Source of the DNA: Methylocystis sp. L43
GTDB lineage: Bacteria; Pseudomonadota; Alphaproteobacteria; Rhizobiales; Beijerinckiaceae
Length of the DNA stretch: 64,000 nucleotides
NCBI RefSeq assembly: GCF_015709525.1
Contig: NZ_JADNRA010000034.1
Location: 186,001-250,000 of the forward strand
Direction: 5' to 3'
Position numbers and translations under genes: made by a program. Shown here one piece after another: positions 7,788-15,072 of this stretch (positions are counted from its first letter, which is position 1; each line of letters opens with the position of its first letter). Below the pieces are notes generated by a model. The model was given only the letters and a program-made list of their open reading frames with translations, was not told the DNA's origin and searched no databases.

Positions 7788-8891
7788 TCATCGTTCCTCC
7801 TGCGCGCAAATCATATCGATGCAGGATATCGCCGCATCGATGTCGCTTTCCTCGACTGAGAGCGGAGGAAACAAACCCAGGACCGACCCCATCGCGCGCG
7901 TGAGGAGCCCGCGCGCGGCCAGCTTCGCGCGCATGGGCTCCGCGTCTCCCGCGAGCGTTAGCGCCTGCATCAGCCCAAGGCCATCCAGCGCCGTAAAAGC
8001 TGCACGACGCCGATAAAACAACGCGGACAGCTGGTCTTCGAGATACCAGCTTCGGTTCTGCACGCGTTCCTGAAAGCCAGGCGTCGACAGAGCGTCGACA
8101 AGCGCGTGCCCGGCCAGAAGCGCGGCTCCGTCAGCGAGCGTCGAGCCGCCGAGCGCCCCTCGCGCCAGTCTTTGCGTGACGACGAGCGCGGCCAGCGGCG
8201 GGGCGTCTGCAGGCGCATAACGGGCGACCATCAGGTCCGGGGTGACGCCGCTCCATTCGTGCGCCCAAAGCATGCCTGAGCGGCCGAAGCCGCAAAAGGT
8301 TTCGTCGAAACCGAGAATGAGCCCATATTCGTCTGCGGTCTCGCGCAGTCTGGCGAGGACGCTTCCTGAGACGACTTCAAAACCGGCTTGCGTCCTAACC
8401 GGCGCGATCAGAATGCCCGCGGTCCTCACGTCGACTTCCGCCTGCAATGCGGCGTGATCGTCGGTTCGGAGAACGACGATCTCGTCGTCGCCCTCAAGGC
8501 CAGGCGGAAGGCTGGCCGTTGCATCAGCAGGCCCGACGCAGACAATGAACCGTCGGCGCTTGGGCCGACCGACGAGGCGATGGTAGCGCCGAACCATTTC
8601 GACGGCGACACGCCAGGCGTCGGACTCGGAGGGAAGCAAATACACGCGATCGCCAAAAGAAACGGGCGAAATCATCGCGCATAAAGCATCTGAAAGCGCC
8701 GCGGCTTCCGCCACTGATTGCGGCGAACCTATTGGCGCATCCGTGCGGAGCGTTGATCCTGAAAAATTTTCCGGAAAGAAGAGCGATGCGCCGGAAAAGT
8801 CGAGCGGCGCGCCCGCGACGAATGTGTCGCCGACGGCCGGTTGGATGGGCTCGTTAGGCTCGCGCGACGAATCTGAGAATGTGGCTGACAT
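7788..8891 (-). CDS. Class III aminotransferase-like protein lacking the PLP lysine
   Basis: A 367-residue fold-type I, class III aminotransferase relative (ornithine or glutamate-1-semialdehyde aminotransferase group). The PLP-aspartate block is clear in LILGFDETFCGFGRSG, followed by SGVTPDLM. The Schiff-base lysine, normally in PDxxxxxKxLGGG, is replaced: the sequence is PDLMVARYAPADAPP with tyrosine at the aligned position and no lysine nearby. The cofactor-phosphate region is also weakly conserved and the N-terminus is short. Transamination is therefore unlikely. It lies between the AHSA1-type gene (57-base gap) and the cupin-like gene (69-base gap) in one probable operon. Confidence 0.85.
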   Translation of the reverse strand: MSATFSDSSREPNEPIQPAVGDTFVAGAPLDFSGASLFFPENFSGSTLRTDAPIGSPQSVAEAAALSDALCAMISPVSFGDRVYLLPSESDAWRVAVEMVRRYHRLVGRPKRRRFIVCVGPADATASLPPGLEGDDEIVVLRTDDHAALQAEVDVRTAGILIAPVRTQAGFEVVSGSVLARLRETADEYGLILGFDETFCGFGRSGMLWAHEWSGVTPDLMVARYAPADAPPLAALVVTQRLARGALGGSTLADGAALLAGHALVDALSTPGFQERVQNRSWYLEDQLSALFYRRRAAFTALDGLGLMQALTLAGDAEPMRAKLAARGLLTRAMGSVLGLFPPLSVEESDIDAAISCIDMICAQEER

Positions 8892-8948
8892 GTTGCTCTG
8901 AGCTCGCCATTGGTCGCCGCTCAGATGAGCTCGGACAAGCGCGGCGAT

Positions 8949-9419
8949 TCAGGCGCCGTGTTCGATGAGGTCAGGAAGTCTTTTGGCAAGAGAGTTCAAC
9001 ACGCTCTGCGAGCCTTTGAGCATGACGTCGTAGACCGCGTCGGCCGTGGGGGCCGCGTCGATTCCGTCCTGGACAAAGACGAAATGCGTGCCGCCATCCG
9101 GCAGCTGCGAGATCGTCCACGTAACTGTCGTGTCAATGTATCGGCCAAAACCCTTCAGCTCGTCATCACCGCCCGACCAGCTGAAACGCAACATACGGCC
9201 GGGCTCCACGGCGAGAACCTGGCACTTGAACTCGCCGTCCCAACGCTCGATGGGGCGGCTCCAGATCGTGAATTTGTGGCCGACAACCGGCTCAACGTCA
9301 TTTGGAAAGAACCAAACGGCGAGCCATTCGGAATCTGTCATCGCGCGCCAAATGGCCTCGATCGGATGTTCGAGGTCCTTCTCCGTCGTGAGGCTGCGTG
9401 TCTGTGTAGCGTCAAGCAC
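8949..9419 (-). CDS. SRPBCC/AHSA1-family protein
   Basis: A 156-residue START-like ligand-binding fold of the AHSA1 group: HPIEAIWRAMTDSEWLAVWFFPND, FTIWSRPIERWDGEFKCQVLAVEPGRMLRFSW and the C-terminal helix are recognisable. Such proteins bind hydrophobic ligands or act as co-chaperones; the ligand here is unknown. The start is GTG at 9419, preceded by GGGAGCAGG. It is the first gene of a minus-strand unit with the aminotransferase-like and cupin-like genes and has a good sigma-54 promoter 29 bases upstream. Confidence 0.85.
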   Translation of the reverse strand: MLDATQTRSLTTEKDLEHPIEAIWRAMTDSEWLAVWFFPNDVEPVVGHKFTIWSRPIERWDGEFKCQVLAVEPGRMLRFSWSGGDDELKGFGRYIDTTVTWTISQLPDGGTHFVFVQDGIDAAPTADAVYDVMLKGSQSVLNSLAKRLPDLIEHGA

Positions 9420-9447
9420 CGAGTCCTGCTCCCGTTAGCGCCTAACA

Positions 9448-9463
9448 TGCAAGGCTCAAGCCA
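9448..9463 (-). promoter_or_regulatory. Sigma-54 promoter for the AHSA1-aminotransferase-cupin unit
   Basis: Read on the minus strand this is TGGCTTGAGCCTTGCA, matching TGGCACG-N4-TTGCA at all but two positions, with GG and GC correctly spaced. It gives a transcription start about 18 bases before the GTG at 9419. A similar 19-base segment (16 identical) occurs at 9564-9582, but there the -24 GG is missing. No TGT-N10-ACA site was seen upstream. Confidence 0.65.
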
Positions 9464-9650
9464 GGCGCATAAGCGGCGCGGAGTTCGACATCATGCGATT
9501 GTATCAATTCTAAGCGCGATACCGCGGCTCGGCTCCATGCGCAGCGCGCCCCCTTTGGCTCCGAACATGCATGGCTCACGGCTCAGCTCTCGCGAACGCT
9601 CTTGTACAAAAAAAGCGAAGCGCGGGTCGGGTCACGCATGAGCGCTCCGT

Positions 9651-10121
9651 ATGACGGACAAAGAGGAATGGGTCGTCTGGAACGGCTCGATGGGAATACT
9701 GGATATGGCGACGATCGGCGATATCCAGCATGACGAGAGCGGCAGGACGGCGTCTCTGGCGCCGCCCTATGGCGTCGTGGGGCCTTTCAGTCTTGACGAA
9801 CTTGAAACGCTGGGGCGGATCGCCTTTGGCGAATGTCTCGTTATGTCGCGCCAGCGATGGCAAGAGGATCAGCTCGATCTGCGTCTCGAGGCGCGAGAAA
9901 AGCGCCGGACGCTATTGTTTCGGATGGATATCGACGATGACCATGAACATCGCGAAATTTTAGGGCTGCCGTTGGAGGGCCGGCTCAATCTGTCGGAGAT
10001 TAGCGGCGCCTTTCGGCAGTTGGCCAAGACCGCGCATCCCGACGCCGGCGGCAGCGACGAAGATTACCGTCGTATTGTCGAGGCGCGCGACGCGCTGCTC
10101 AAGCAACTCACGACGGGTTGA
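9651..10121 (+). CDS. J-domain protein with an unknown N-terminal domain
   Basis: A 156-residue protein whose last 60 residues form a DnaJ domain: EILGLPLEGRLNLSEISGAFRQLAKTAHPDAGGSDEDYRRIVEARDALL contains the HPD loop that stimulates Hsp70 ATPase. The first 95 residues (MTDKEEWVVWNGS onward) match nothing I know. It would recruit DnaK to particular clients. It is divergent from the AHSA1-type gene, an arrangement that pairs two possible co-chaperones; that link is inference. Confidence 0.85.
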   Translation: MTDKEEWVVWNGSMGILDMATIGDIQHDESGRTASLAPPYGVVGPFSLDELETLGRIAFGECLVMSRQRWQEDQLDLRLEAREKRRTLLFRMDIDDDHEHREILGLPLEGRLNLSEISGAFRQLAKTAHPDAGGSDEDYRRIVEARDALLKQLTTG

Positions 10122-10486
10122 TGTCATTGGGCGCCAACCAAAACTAAGCTTCAAGTCTGAGGCCGACTGCAGCTTTTATGAAATGGCTTTGGCGATCCGC
10201 TCGTGATTCGCTGCTGTCGTTTTGGCTTCTAGGTTGAAACCCGCTGCATTTCCGGGTGCGCGCACGCGCCATAAATACAGCATAGGCACAGGCAAGAATT
10301 CTTAAGCTTGGCGAGCGTGACGTGATCGCTCCAGACATGGGCTAGACTGCCAATTCGGAGCGAAAGCACGAGTCCACAGGGAACATCTTATCCGTCGAAA
10401 AGTTTAATGCTCGTGAAAGCTAGGCCCGGGCTCGGCTTTCCAAGGCGTCGCCGCGACTGCGGCCGCCTCCTGACAAGGAGGAATTC
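10122..10486. other. Intergenic region before csbD-like gene
   Basis: About 365 bases with no supported gene. The short frames lack family features. The promoter of the CsbD-like gene must lie here; I cannot pick a -35/-10 pair with confidence. Confidence 0.4.
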
Positions 10487-10684
10487 ATGAACTGGGACAC
10501 GATCGAAGGCAATTGGAAGAAGTTCACCGGAAACGTGAAGGAGCAGTGGGGCAAGCTCACCGACGATGACATTGCGCGCATCAACGGGAACCGCGAGCAG
10601 CTCGAAGGCATGATCCAGGAGCGTTACGGCGTCGCCAAGGACAAGGCCAAGGAGCAGGTCGACAGCTGGATGTCGCGCCACTAG
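10487..10684 (+). CDS. CsbD-family stress protein
   Basis: A 65-residue hydrophilic protein with the CsbD signature MNWDTIEGNWKKFTGNVKEQWGKLTDDD and the second half NREQLEGMIQERYGVAKDKAKEQV. Such proteins are abundant under general stress in many bacteria, with unknown mechanism. A strong AAGGAGG site lies six bases before the ATG. A clear intrinsic terminator follows. The neighbouring NepR-like genes hint at general-stress regulation, but this is only positional. Confidence 0.93.
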   Translation: MNWDTIEGNWKKFTGNVKEQWGKLTDDDIARINGNREQLEGMIQERYGVAKDKAKEQVDSWMSRH

Positions 10685-10703
10685 CTCTACCGTAATTAAT
10701 TAG

Positions 10704-10733
10704 ACGCCGGCGAACATCTTCGCCGGCGTTTTT
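10704..10733 (+). terminator. Intrinsic terminator after csbD-like gene
   Basis: A perfect 10-bp stem ACGCCGGCGA/TCGCCGGCGT with a six-base loop is followed directly by a run of T. It lies 20 bases after the stop codon. Confidence 0.9.
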
Positions 10734-10847
10734 ATTTCAAAATGCGCGCGCGATCTGTCCGGCGTTTCGCGTCAGGCGTCGAGGGCCGGAACATCTGACG
10801 CGGCGCGGGGGTTTTATATGGGCGCCCCTCAAGACGAAGGTCTATCG

Positions 10848-11036
10848 ATGAAGAAAGCCGTTCGCCCATTCACTGTCGAATATCGATCGAAACGCGGCAG
10901 ATCACGCACAGCAAGAGGCGGCGGCGCATTCCGCTTTACGGATCGATCCGCCGAACGGATGTCCGCGGGCAAAAATATGCGCGATGAACTCTCCGCTTGG
11001 CAGTCGCTGTTCAAGCAGGAGGCGCGTTCGTCATGA
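10848..11036 (+). CDS. Small basic protein upstream of NepR-like gene
   Basis: A 62-residue arginine- and lysine-rich protein starting MKKAVRPFTVEYRSKRGR. No fold is recognised; the basic character suggests nucleic acid or acidic-protein binding. The ATG at 10848 is preferred over 10818 because the conserved-looking part begins there. Its stop overlaps the ATG of the following NepR-like gene by four bases, so the two are translationally coupled. Confidence 0.6.
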   Translation: MKKAVRPFTVEYRSKRGRSRTARGGGAFRFTDRSAERMSAGKNMRDELSAWQSLFKQEARSS

Positions 11037-11224
11037 CTGCCGCCTCTGCGAAGCTCGCCCTTAGACAGAGCAAAAGAGCGCTGCTTCGGCGCTCTATAAG
11101 CGAGGCGCTCGGAAAGCGCTTCTCGCTTTTATATCTCGACTTGATCATGAGGCCGGTGCCAGAGGACCTCAAAAGTCTCCTGATCAAATTGGACTTCGCG
11201 GATCGTCCGAAAAAGACGCGCTGA
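11033..11224 (+). CDS. NepR-like small protein (putative anti-sigma factor)
   Basis: A 63-residue protein whose C-terminal half, ISEALGKRFSLLYLDLIMRPVPEDLKSLLIKLD, follows the NepR pattern: amphipathic helix, then P-[VLI]-P, then a helix ending LLxxL. NepR proteins bind the EcfG general-stress sigma factor and are released by the response regulator PhyR. Neither phyR nor ecfG is in the window, so the target is unknown. It is coupled to the basic small gene upstream, has an AGGAGG site, and is convergent with a second NepR-like gene. Confidence 0.65.
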   Translation: MTAASAKLALRQSKRALLRRSISEALGKRFSLLYLDLIMRPVPEDLKSLLIKLDFADRPKKTR

Positions 11225-11247
11225 GATTCAAGAAATCTCTCTGCGCG

Positions 11248-11454
11248 TCACTCGACCGCGCTTATCTGACTAAGCTCTTCTAGAAGGGCCAGCATGTTGT
11301 CAGGCAGCGGCTCTGAAGCAATATCGGAAAATTGGCGCCTAAGCTGCTCACCGAGTCGCCTCACGCTCGGCTCCACATCAACCGCATCGCGTATATATCG
11401 ATTTCCTCTCATTGTCGTCTCTGTCAGCCTCGCTCGTTGATCATGTGGCGGCAT
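11248..11454 (-). CDS. Second NepR-like small protein
   Basis: A 68-residue protein with RRLGEQLRRQFSDIASEPLPDNMLALLEELSQ, a closer match to the NepR signature (GxxLRxxYDxxxxEPxPxxxxxLLxxL) than its neighbour. The expected role is anti-sigma control of the general stress response. It is convergent with the other NepR-like gene, with only 23 bases between stops. The start could also be the ATG 14 codons further in. Confidence 0.7.
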   Translation of the reverse strand: MPPHDQRARLTETTMRGNRYIRDAVDVEPSVRRLGEQLRRQFSDIASEPLPDNMLALLEELSQISAVE

Positions 11455-11663
11455 GAGGAGCTCTCCACACGGGGAATGAAGCGCCGATTCGAAAATCTGT
11501 TCCGACGATGCTCCATATTTTTTAAGGAATAGAAAAGCTTAGCCGCAAATAAGCGCTGTGGAGAACCCCAAACGAGCCTTCACAAGGTTCAGTCGCAGCT
11601 GAATTTATAGCGGCGGGTCGGAAGCTCCGGCTCTCGAACCGCCGCCATTCGATCTCGCCGCAG

Positions 11664-12455
11664 CTATTTCTTGCCAATGCGAAATTGCACGGGCACTTCG
11701 AAGGTCAGCCCCTCGTCTGCGATTACCGGCGGCGGCGGCGGAACGGGGTCGGCCCGCTTCATCATCGCGAGCGCAGCGTCGTCGAAGAGTGGATGTCCCG
11801 CAGAACGTTTGATGCTGTAGCTGACGACATGGCCGCGCCTGTCGAGCGTGAACGAAACGCTCGCTTCGGCGGATCGACGACCTGCGGCGCTCGGATAGCG
11901 CTTGTGTCGGTTGAGATGCGAGAGCAAGGCCTTTTGCCACGTCAGCTTGACGGCGTTGGCGACGGCGTCAGCCCCCTGAACAGGCGCCACCGGCCTGTCG
12001 GATTGCCGATCGGCGTCCGACTTGGGCGGCGCAGTCGCCTCGGAGGCGGCAGACTCGGCCGAGACGACCGGCTGCGCCTGATGTGTCTTCTCCTCCTCGA
12101 TCGGCTTCTCCGGCCGGACGTTGTGCGTGAGTTCGGCGTCTTCCGACTCGGCGTGGGTGATCCGCTCTTCGTTCGCCTCCTTCGCCTCTGATGCGGCGAC
12201 GGAAGGCGCAGCGGCGGCCGCTTCGTCAGAGAGGGGCCCTGGCGGCAGATCCGCGGCCTCGGCGTCTCGCGGCGCGGCGGGCTCGAGAGACAATTCGATC
12301 GCCGGCGCGCCGGACGCGTTCTCGTCGAGATCGCCCTGCAAGGTCACGAGCGCCGCGATGGCGCCGCCGACGTGCAGAAACAGGGCGAGGGCGACTGCGG
12401 CGCCCCAAAGCTTGCCGTTCGATTGCGGCTTCTGGAGAGCGGCGGCGGCGCTCAT
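11664..12455 (-). CDS. tonB: TonB energy-transducing protein
   Basis: A 263-residue inner-membrane protein with one N-terminal membrane segment (LWGAAVALALFLHVGGAIAAL), a long acidic and proline-containing periplasmic linker, and a C-terminal TonB domain with YPSAAGRRSAEASVSFTLDRRGHV and GHPLFDDAALAMMKRADPVPPPP. It couples the proton motive force, through ExbB and ExbD, to outer-membrane receptors. Its start overlaps the exbD stop by four bases, and it is the last gene of the iron-uptake operon. Confidence 0.92.
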   Translation of the reverse strand: MSAAAALQKPQSNGKLWGAAVALALFLHVGGAIAALVTLQGDLDENASGAPAIELSLEPAAPRDAEAADLPPGPLSDEAAAAAPSVAASEAKEANEERITHAESEDAELTHNVRPEKPIEEEKTHQAQPVVSAESAASEATAPPKSDADRQSDRPVAPVQGADAVANAVKLTWQKALLSHLNRHKRYPSAAGRRSAEASVSFTLDRRGHVVSYSIKRSAGHPLFDDAALAMMKRADPVPPPPPVIADEGLTFEVPVQFRIGKK

Positions 12456-12877
12456 TGCGGAGCCTGCTCCTTGCCGCCGGCGTCGAGCGCGACGAGCGCC
12501 ACGCGCAGATAACCGCCAGCGCGCAGACGCTCCAAGATCGCCATCATCTCGCCATAGGGCACGCTGGTGTCGGCCCGCAAATAGATGCGTTTCGACTTGT
12601 CGCCGAGGAGCGTGTCGAGAGCGGAAACAAGATCGTTGCGTTTGACGGGCGTCTCGCCCAGGGCGAGCGCGAGGTCGCCCTGAATCGTCACGTAAATGGG
12701 CTTGTCGGGCTTTTCATGCGGCGCGGCGTCGGAAGCAGGAAGATCGACCGGAAGATCGACAGTAGCGAGGGGGGCAGCCACCATGAAGATGATGAGCAGC
12801 ACGAGCATCACGTCGATAAACGGCGTGACGTTGATTTCATGCGTTTCCTGAAGATCGCTTTTAAGATGAACGGCCAT
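12452..12877 (-). CDS. exbD: ExbD biopolymer transporter
   Basis: A 141-residue protein with the short cytoplasmic N-terminus and single membrane helix of ExbD: EINVTPFIDVMLVLLIIFMVAAPL, including the conserved membrane aspartate in FIDV. The periplasmic domain contains IYLRADTSVPYGEMMAIL. It works with ExbB as the proton-driven motor for TonB. The gene lies three bases after exbB and overlaps tonB. Confidence 0.95.
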   Translation of the reverse strand: MAVHLKSDLQETHEINVTPFIDVMLVLLIIFMVAAPLATVDLPVDLPASDAAPHEKPDKPIYVTIQGDLALALGETPVKRNDLVSALDTLLGDKSKRIYLRADTSVPYGEMMAILERLRAGGYLRVALVALDAGGKEQAPQ

Positions 12878-12880
12878 GAT

Positions 12881-13690
12881 CTACTCCGCCGCATGAATCT
12901 TGTTTGTGGAGGCTTGTCCGGCGCGATCGAGGTCGCGCGAGACGATGCGAAGCAACTCGCCGGCGAGATTAGAGACAAGTTCCAAATAGGACGTCGCTTG
13001 GCGCGCAAGATGATTGTAGATGAGCACCGCCGGGATGGCGGCGAAGAGGCCGATCGCCGTCGCGAGCAGCGCTTCGGCGATGCCGGGCGCGACGACGGCC
13101 AGATTGGTCGTCTGCGCTTTGGAAATGCCGATAAAGCTGTTCATGATGCCCCAGACGGTGCCGAACAGTCCGATGAAGGGGCCTGTCGATCCGACGGAAG
13201 CAAGCAGTCCGGTGCCCCGCTTGATCGAAAGCGCTTCAGCGCGCTCGATTTCGGCGAAGCACGCCGCAATGCGCTCCTTCACGCCCGGCGCCGCAAGAAT
13301 ATCGGACGACAGCTTCATTTCCCGCGTCGCCTCGCCAAGCAGCGCCTGCGTCAAACGGTCGCCGCCGCCAAGCGCTAGCCGCGCCTCGGAGAGGCCGCGC
13401 GCCTCAGAGAGGCGGCGTATCGCCGTCGTCACGCGCTCGCGCGACCGTTTCAGCTCGATCGTTTTGGCGATGAGGATCGTCCATGTCGCGACGGACGCCA
13501 ATAACAAGCCAATCATCACGATCTTCACGACGATGTCGGCGTTGACGAACATCGTCCACACAGAAAGATCATGAGGCTTAGTGGCCGCAATCGCTGCGTC
13601 GAGCGCTGGCGACCCTGGTGCGGCTGCGACGCTCTGCGCAGCGAGAAGCGCGATGATTGAGATCACGAGAAACTGCAAAGAACGTTTCAT
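12881..13690 (-). CDS. exbB: ExbB motor protein with signal peptide
   Basis: A 269-residue ExbB/TolQ family protein. An N-terminal signal-like segment is followed by three membrane helices; [28 protein letters not shown] and [21 protein letters not shown] are the family core. The longer N-terminus with a cleavable signal is typical of the ExbB variant of TonB systems in alphaproteobacteria. Its ATG overlaps the stop of the hydroxylase gene by four bases. Confidence 0.95.
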   Translation of the reverse strand: MKRSLQFLVISIIALLAAQSVAAAPGSPALDAAIAATKPHDLSVWTMFVNADIVVKIVMIGLLLASVATWTILIAKTIELKRSRERVTTAIRRLSEARGLSEARLALGGGDRLTQALLGEATREMKLSSDILAAPGVKERIAACFAEIERAEALSIKRGTGLLASVGSTGPFIGLFGTVWGIMNSFIGISKAQTTNLAVVAPGIAEALLATAIGLFAAIPAVLIYNHLARQATSYLELVSNLAGELLRIVSRDLDRAGQASTNKIHAAE

Positions 13691-14370
13691 GCTTCAGCCC
13701 ATGTTCGGATCAGATTGTGATAAACGCCCGACATTTTGACGCAGGCAGGATCGCCGGCGCCCAGCCGAGTCGTCAGGGATTGGATGGCCTGGTCGAGATC
13801 GAAGAGCAAAGCGCGCGCCACATTGTCTCGAATCATGCTCTGCATCCAAAAAAACGAGGCGATGCGCTCACCACGCGTGACGCCTTTGACAAGATGAAGA
13901 CTCGTTGAAGGATACAAAACGAGATCGCCTGCGGGAAGTTTCACTTCCTGCTGTCCGACCCGATCCTCGATCACAAGCTCGCCGCCGTCATACTCGTCCG
14001 CTTCTGAGAGGAACAGCGTGCAAGAAAGATCCGTGCGAATGCGAATCGGCGTCCCGGGAATGCCGCGGATCGCATTGTCGACGTGCAATCCAAAGTCGTG
14101 CCCAACGCCATAGCGATTGAACAGCGGCGGAAAAATCTTATGCGGCAGCGCCGCTGAGACGAAGGTCGACGACTGCGCAAGCGCCTCAAGCACATGTTCG
14201 CCAAGTTCGCGCGCGACGTCGCCGGCTTGCGGCAGTTGAAGATTGTTCTTCACCAGAGAGGACTGTGAACCGGCGGTCGCGCGACCGTCCTCCCACGCCG
14301 CCCTGTCCATGGCCGCGCGAAAGAAGGCAACCTGCTGCTTGGAAAGAACTTCGGGTATGCAAATAAGCAT
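13687..14370 (-). CDS. PiuC/YbiX-type Fe(II)/2-oxoglutarate hydroxylase (second of two)
   Basis: A 227-residue PKHD-type hydroxylase starting [14 protein letters not shown]. Iron ligands are visible as HxD in [10 protein letters not shown] and a later histidine in [12 protein letters not shown], with the 2-oxoglutarate arginine close by in the ERIASFFW segment. PiuC proteins commonly accompany TonB siderophore receptors, and their substrate is not settled. It lies five bases after a homologous gene of equal length, so the two are tandem duplicates within the operon. Start ATG 14370 removes an unconserved extension. Confidence 0.9.
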   Translation of the reverse strand: MLICIPEVLSKQQVAFFRAAMDRAAWEDGRATAGSQSSLVKNNLQLPQAGDVARELGEHVLEALAQSSTFVSAALPHKIFPPLFNRYGVGHDFGLHVDNAIRGIPGTPIRIRTDLSCTLFLSEADEYDGGELVIEDRVGQQEVKLPAGDLVLYPSTSLHLVKGVTRGERIASFFWMQSMIRDNVARALLFDLDQAIQSLTTRLGAGDPACVKMSGVYHNLIRTWAEA

Positions 14371-14375
14371 CAGCG

Positions 14376-15059
14376 CTATGCTTCCCCCCAGTAGCGGATG
14401 AGATTGTGGTAGACGGTCACCAGCTTGCGCAGATCGGGATCGTCCGCGCCCACGCGCGGCGCGAGCTCCTGTATCGATTCGTCGAGATCGCAAACGAGGC
14501 TGCGCGCCTCGTCGGCGCGGATCATGCTTTGCAGCCACAAAAATGAGGCGAGACGTAGGCCGCTAGTGACGGGCGTCACCATATGCAGACTGCCGGCCGA
14601 ATAAAGAATGAGATCGCCCGCCGGGGGCTTGAATTGCCTTGATCCGTAGATGTCCTCGACGATCAGTTCGCCGCCCTCATATTCGTCGGGATCTGAAAGA
14701 AGCACGGTTGCGGCGAGGTCAACGCGGATACGCGCGCCGGTCATGGCGTCGCCGCGTATCGCATTGTCGACATGCGGATCGAAGTGGTCGCCGACGCCAT
14801 AACGGTTGAACAACGGCGGGTAAATGCGCAGCGGAACAGCGGTCGAAACGAAAGCGGCATTGGCGAGGAGCGACGAGAGCAGCCGCTTGCCGAGCGCCCG
14901 CGAGATTTCAGAGTTCGGCGGAAGTTGCTCATTGCGCTTCGCCTCGCCGGCGTTCACCCCGGCGGTGGAGGCGCCGTCCTCCCATGCCGCCTGCGCCATC
15001 GCCTCGCGAAGTACGTTGACCTCCTTCCGATCGAGCGCGCCTTGTATGTGAGCAAGCAT
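14376..15059 (-). CDS. PiuC/YbiX-type Fe(II)/2-oxoglutarate hydroxylase (first of two)
   Basis: A 227-residue paralogue of the next gene, starting [15 protein letters not shown]. Ligands appear in [11 protein letters not shown] (HxD) and [12 protein letters not shown] (His). Both copies keep the catalytic residues, so both may be active. It lies 13 bases after the TonB receptor gene. Two PiuC genes in one receptor operon are unusual; a single copy is the rule. Confidence 0.9.
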   Translation of the reverse strand: MLAHIQGALDRKEVNVLREAMAQAAWEDGASTAGVNAGEAKRNEQLPPNSEISRALGKRLLSSLLANAAFVSTAVPLRIYPPLFNRYGVGDHFDPHVDNAIRGDAMTGARIRVDLAATVLLSDPDEYEGGELIVEDIYGSRQFKPPAGDLILYSAGSLHMVTPVTSGLRLASFLWLQSMIRADEARSLVCDLDESIQELAPRVGADDPDLRKLVTVYHNLIRYWGEA

Positions 15060-15072
15060 TCGCGGCGCTCCC

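Noticed and set aside
12191-13378. Plus-strand frame of 395 codons across exbD and exbB
   Set aside because: Shadow of the exbBD-tonB genes on the other strand.
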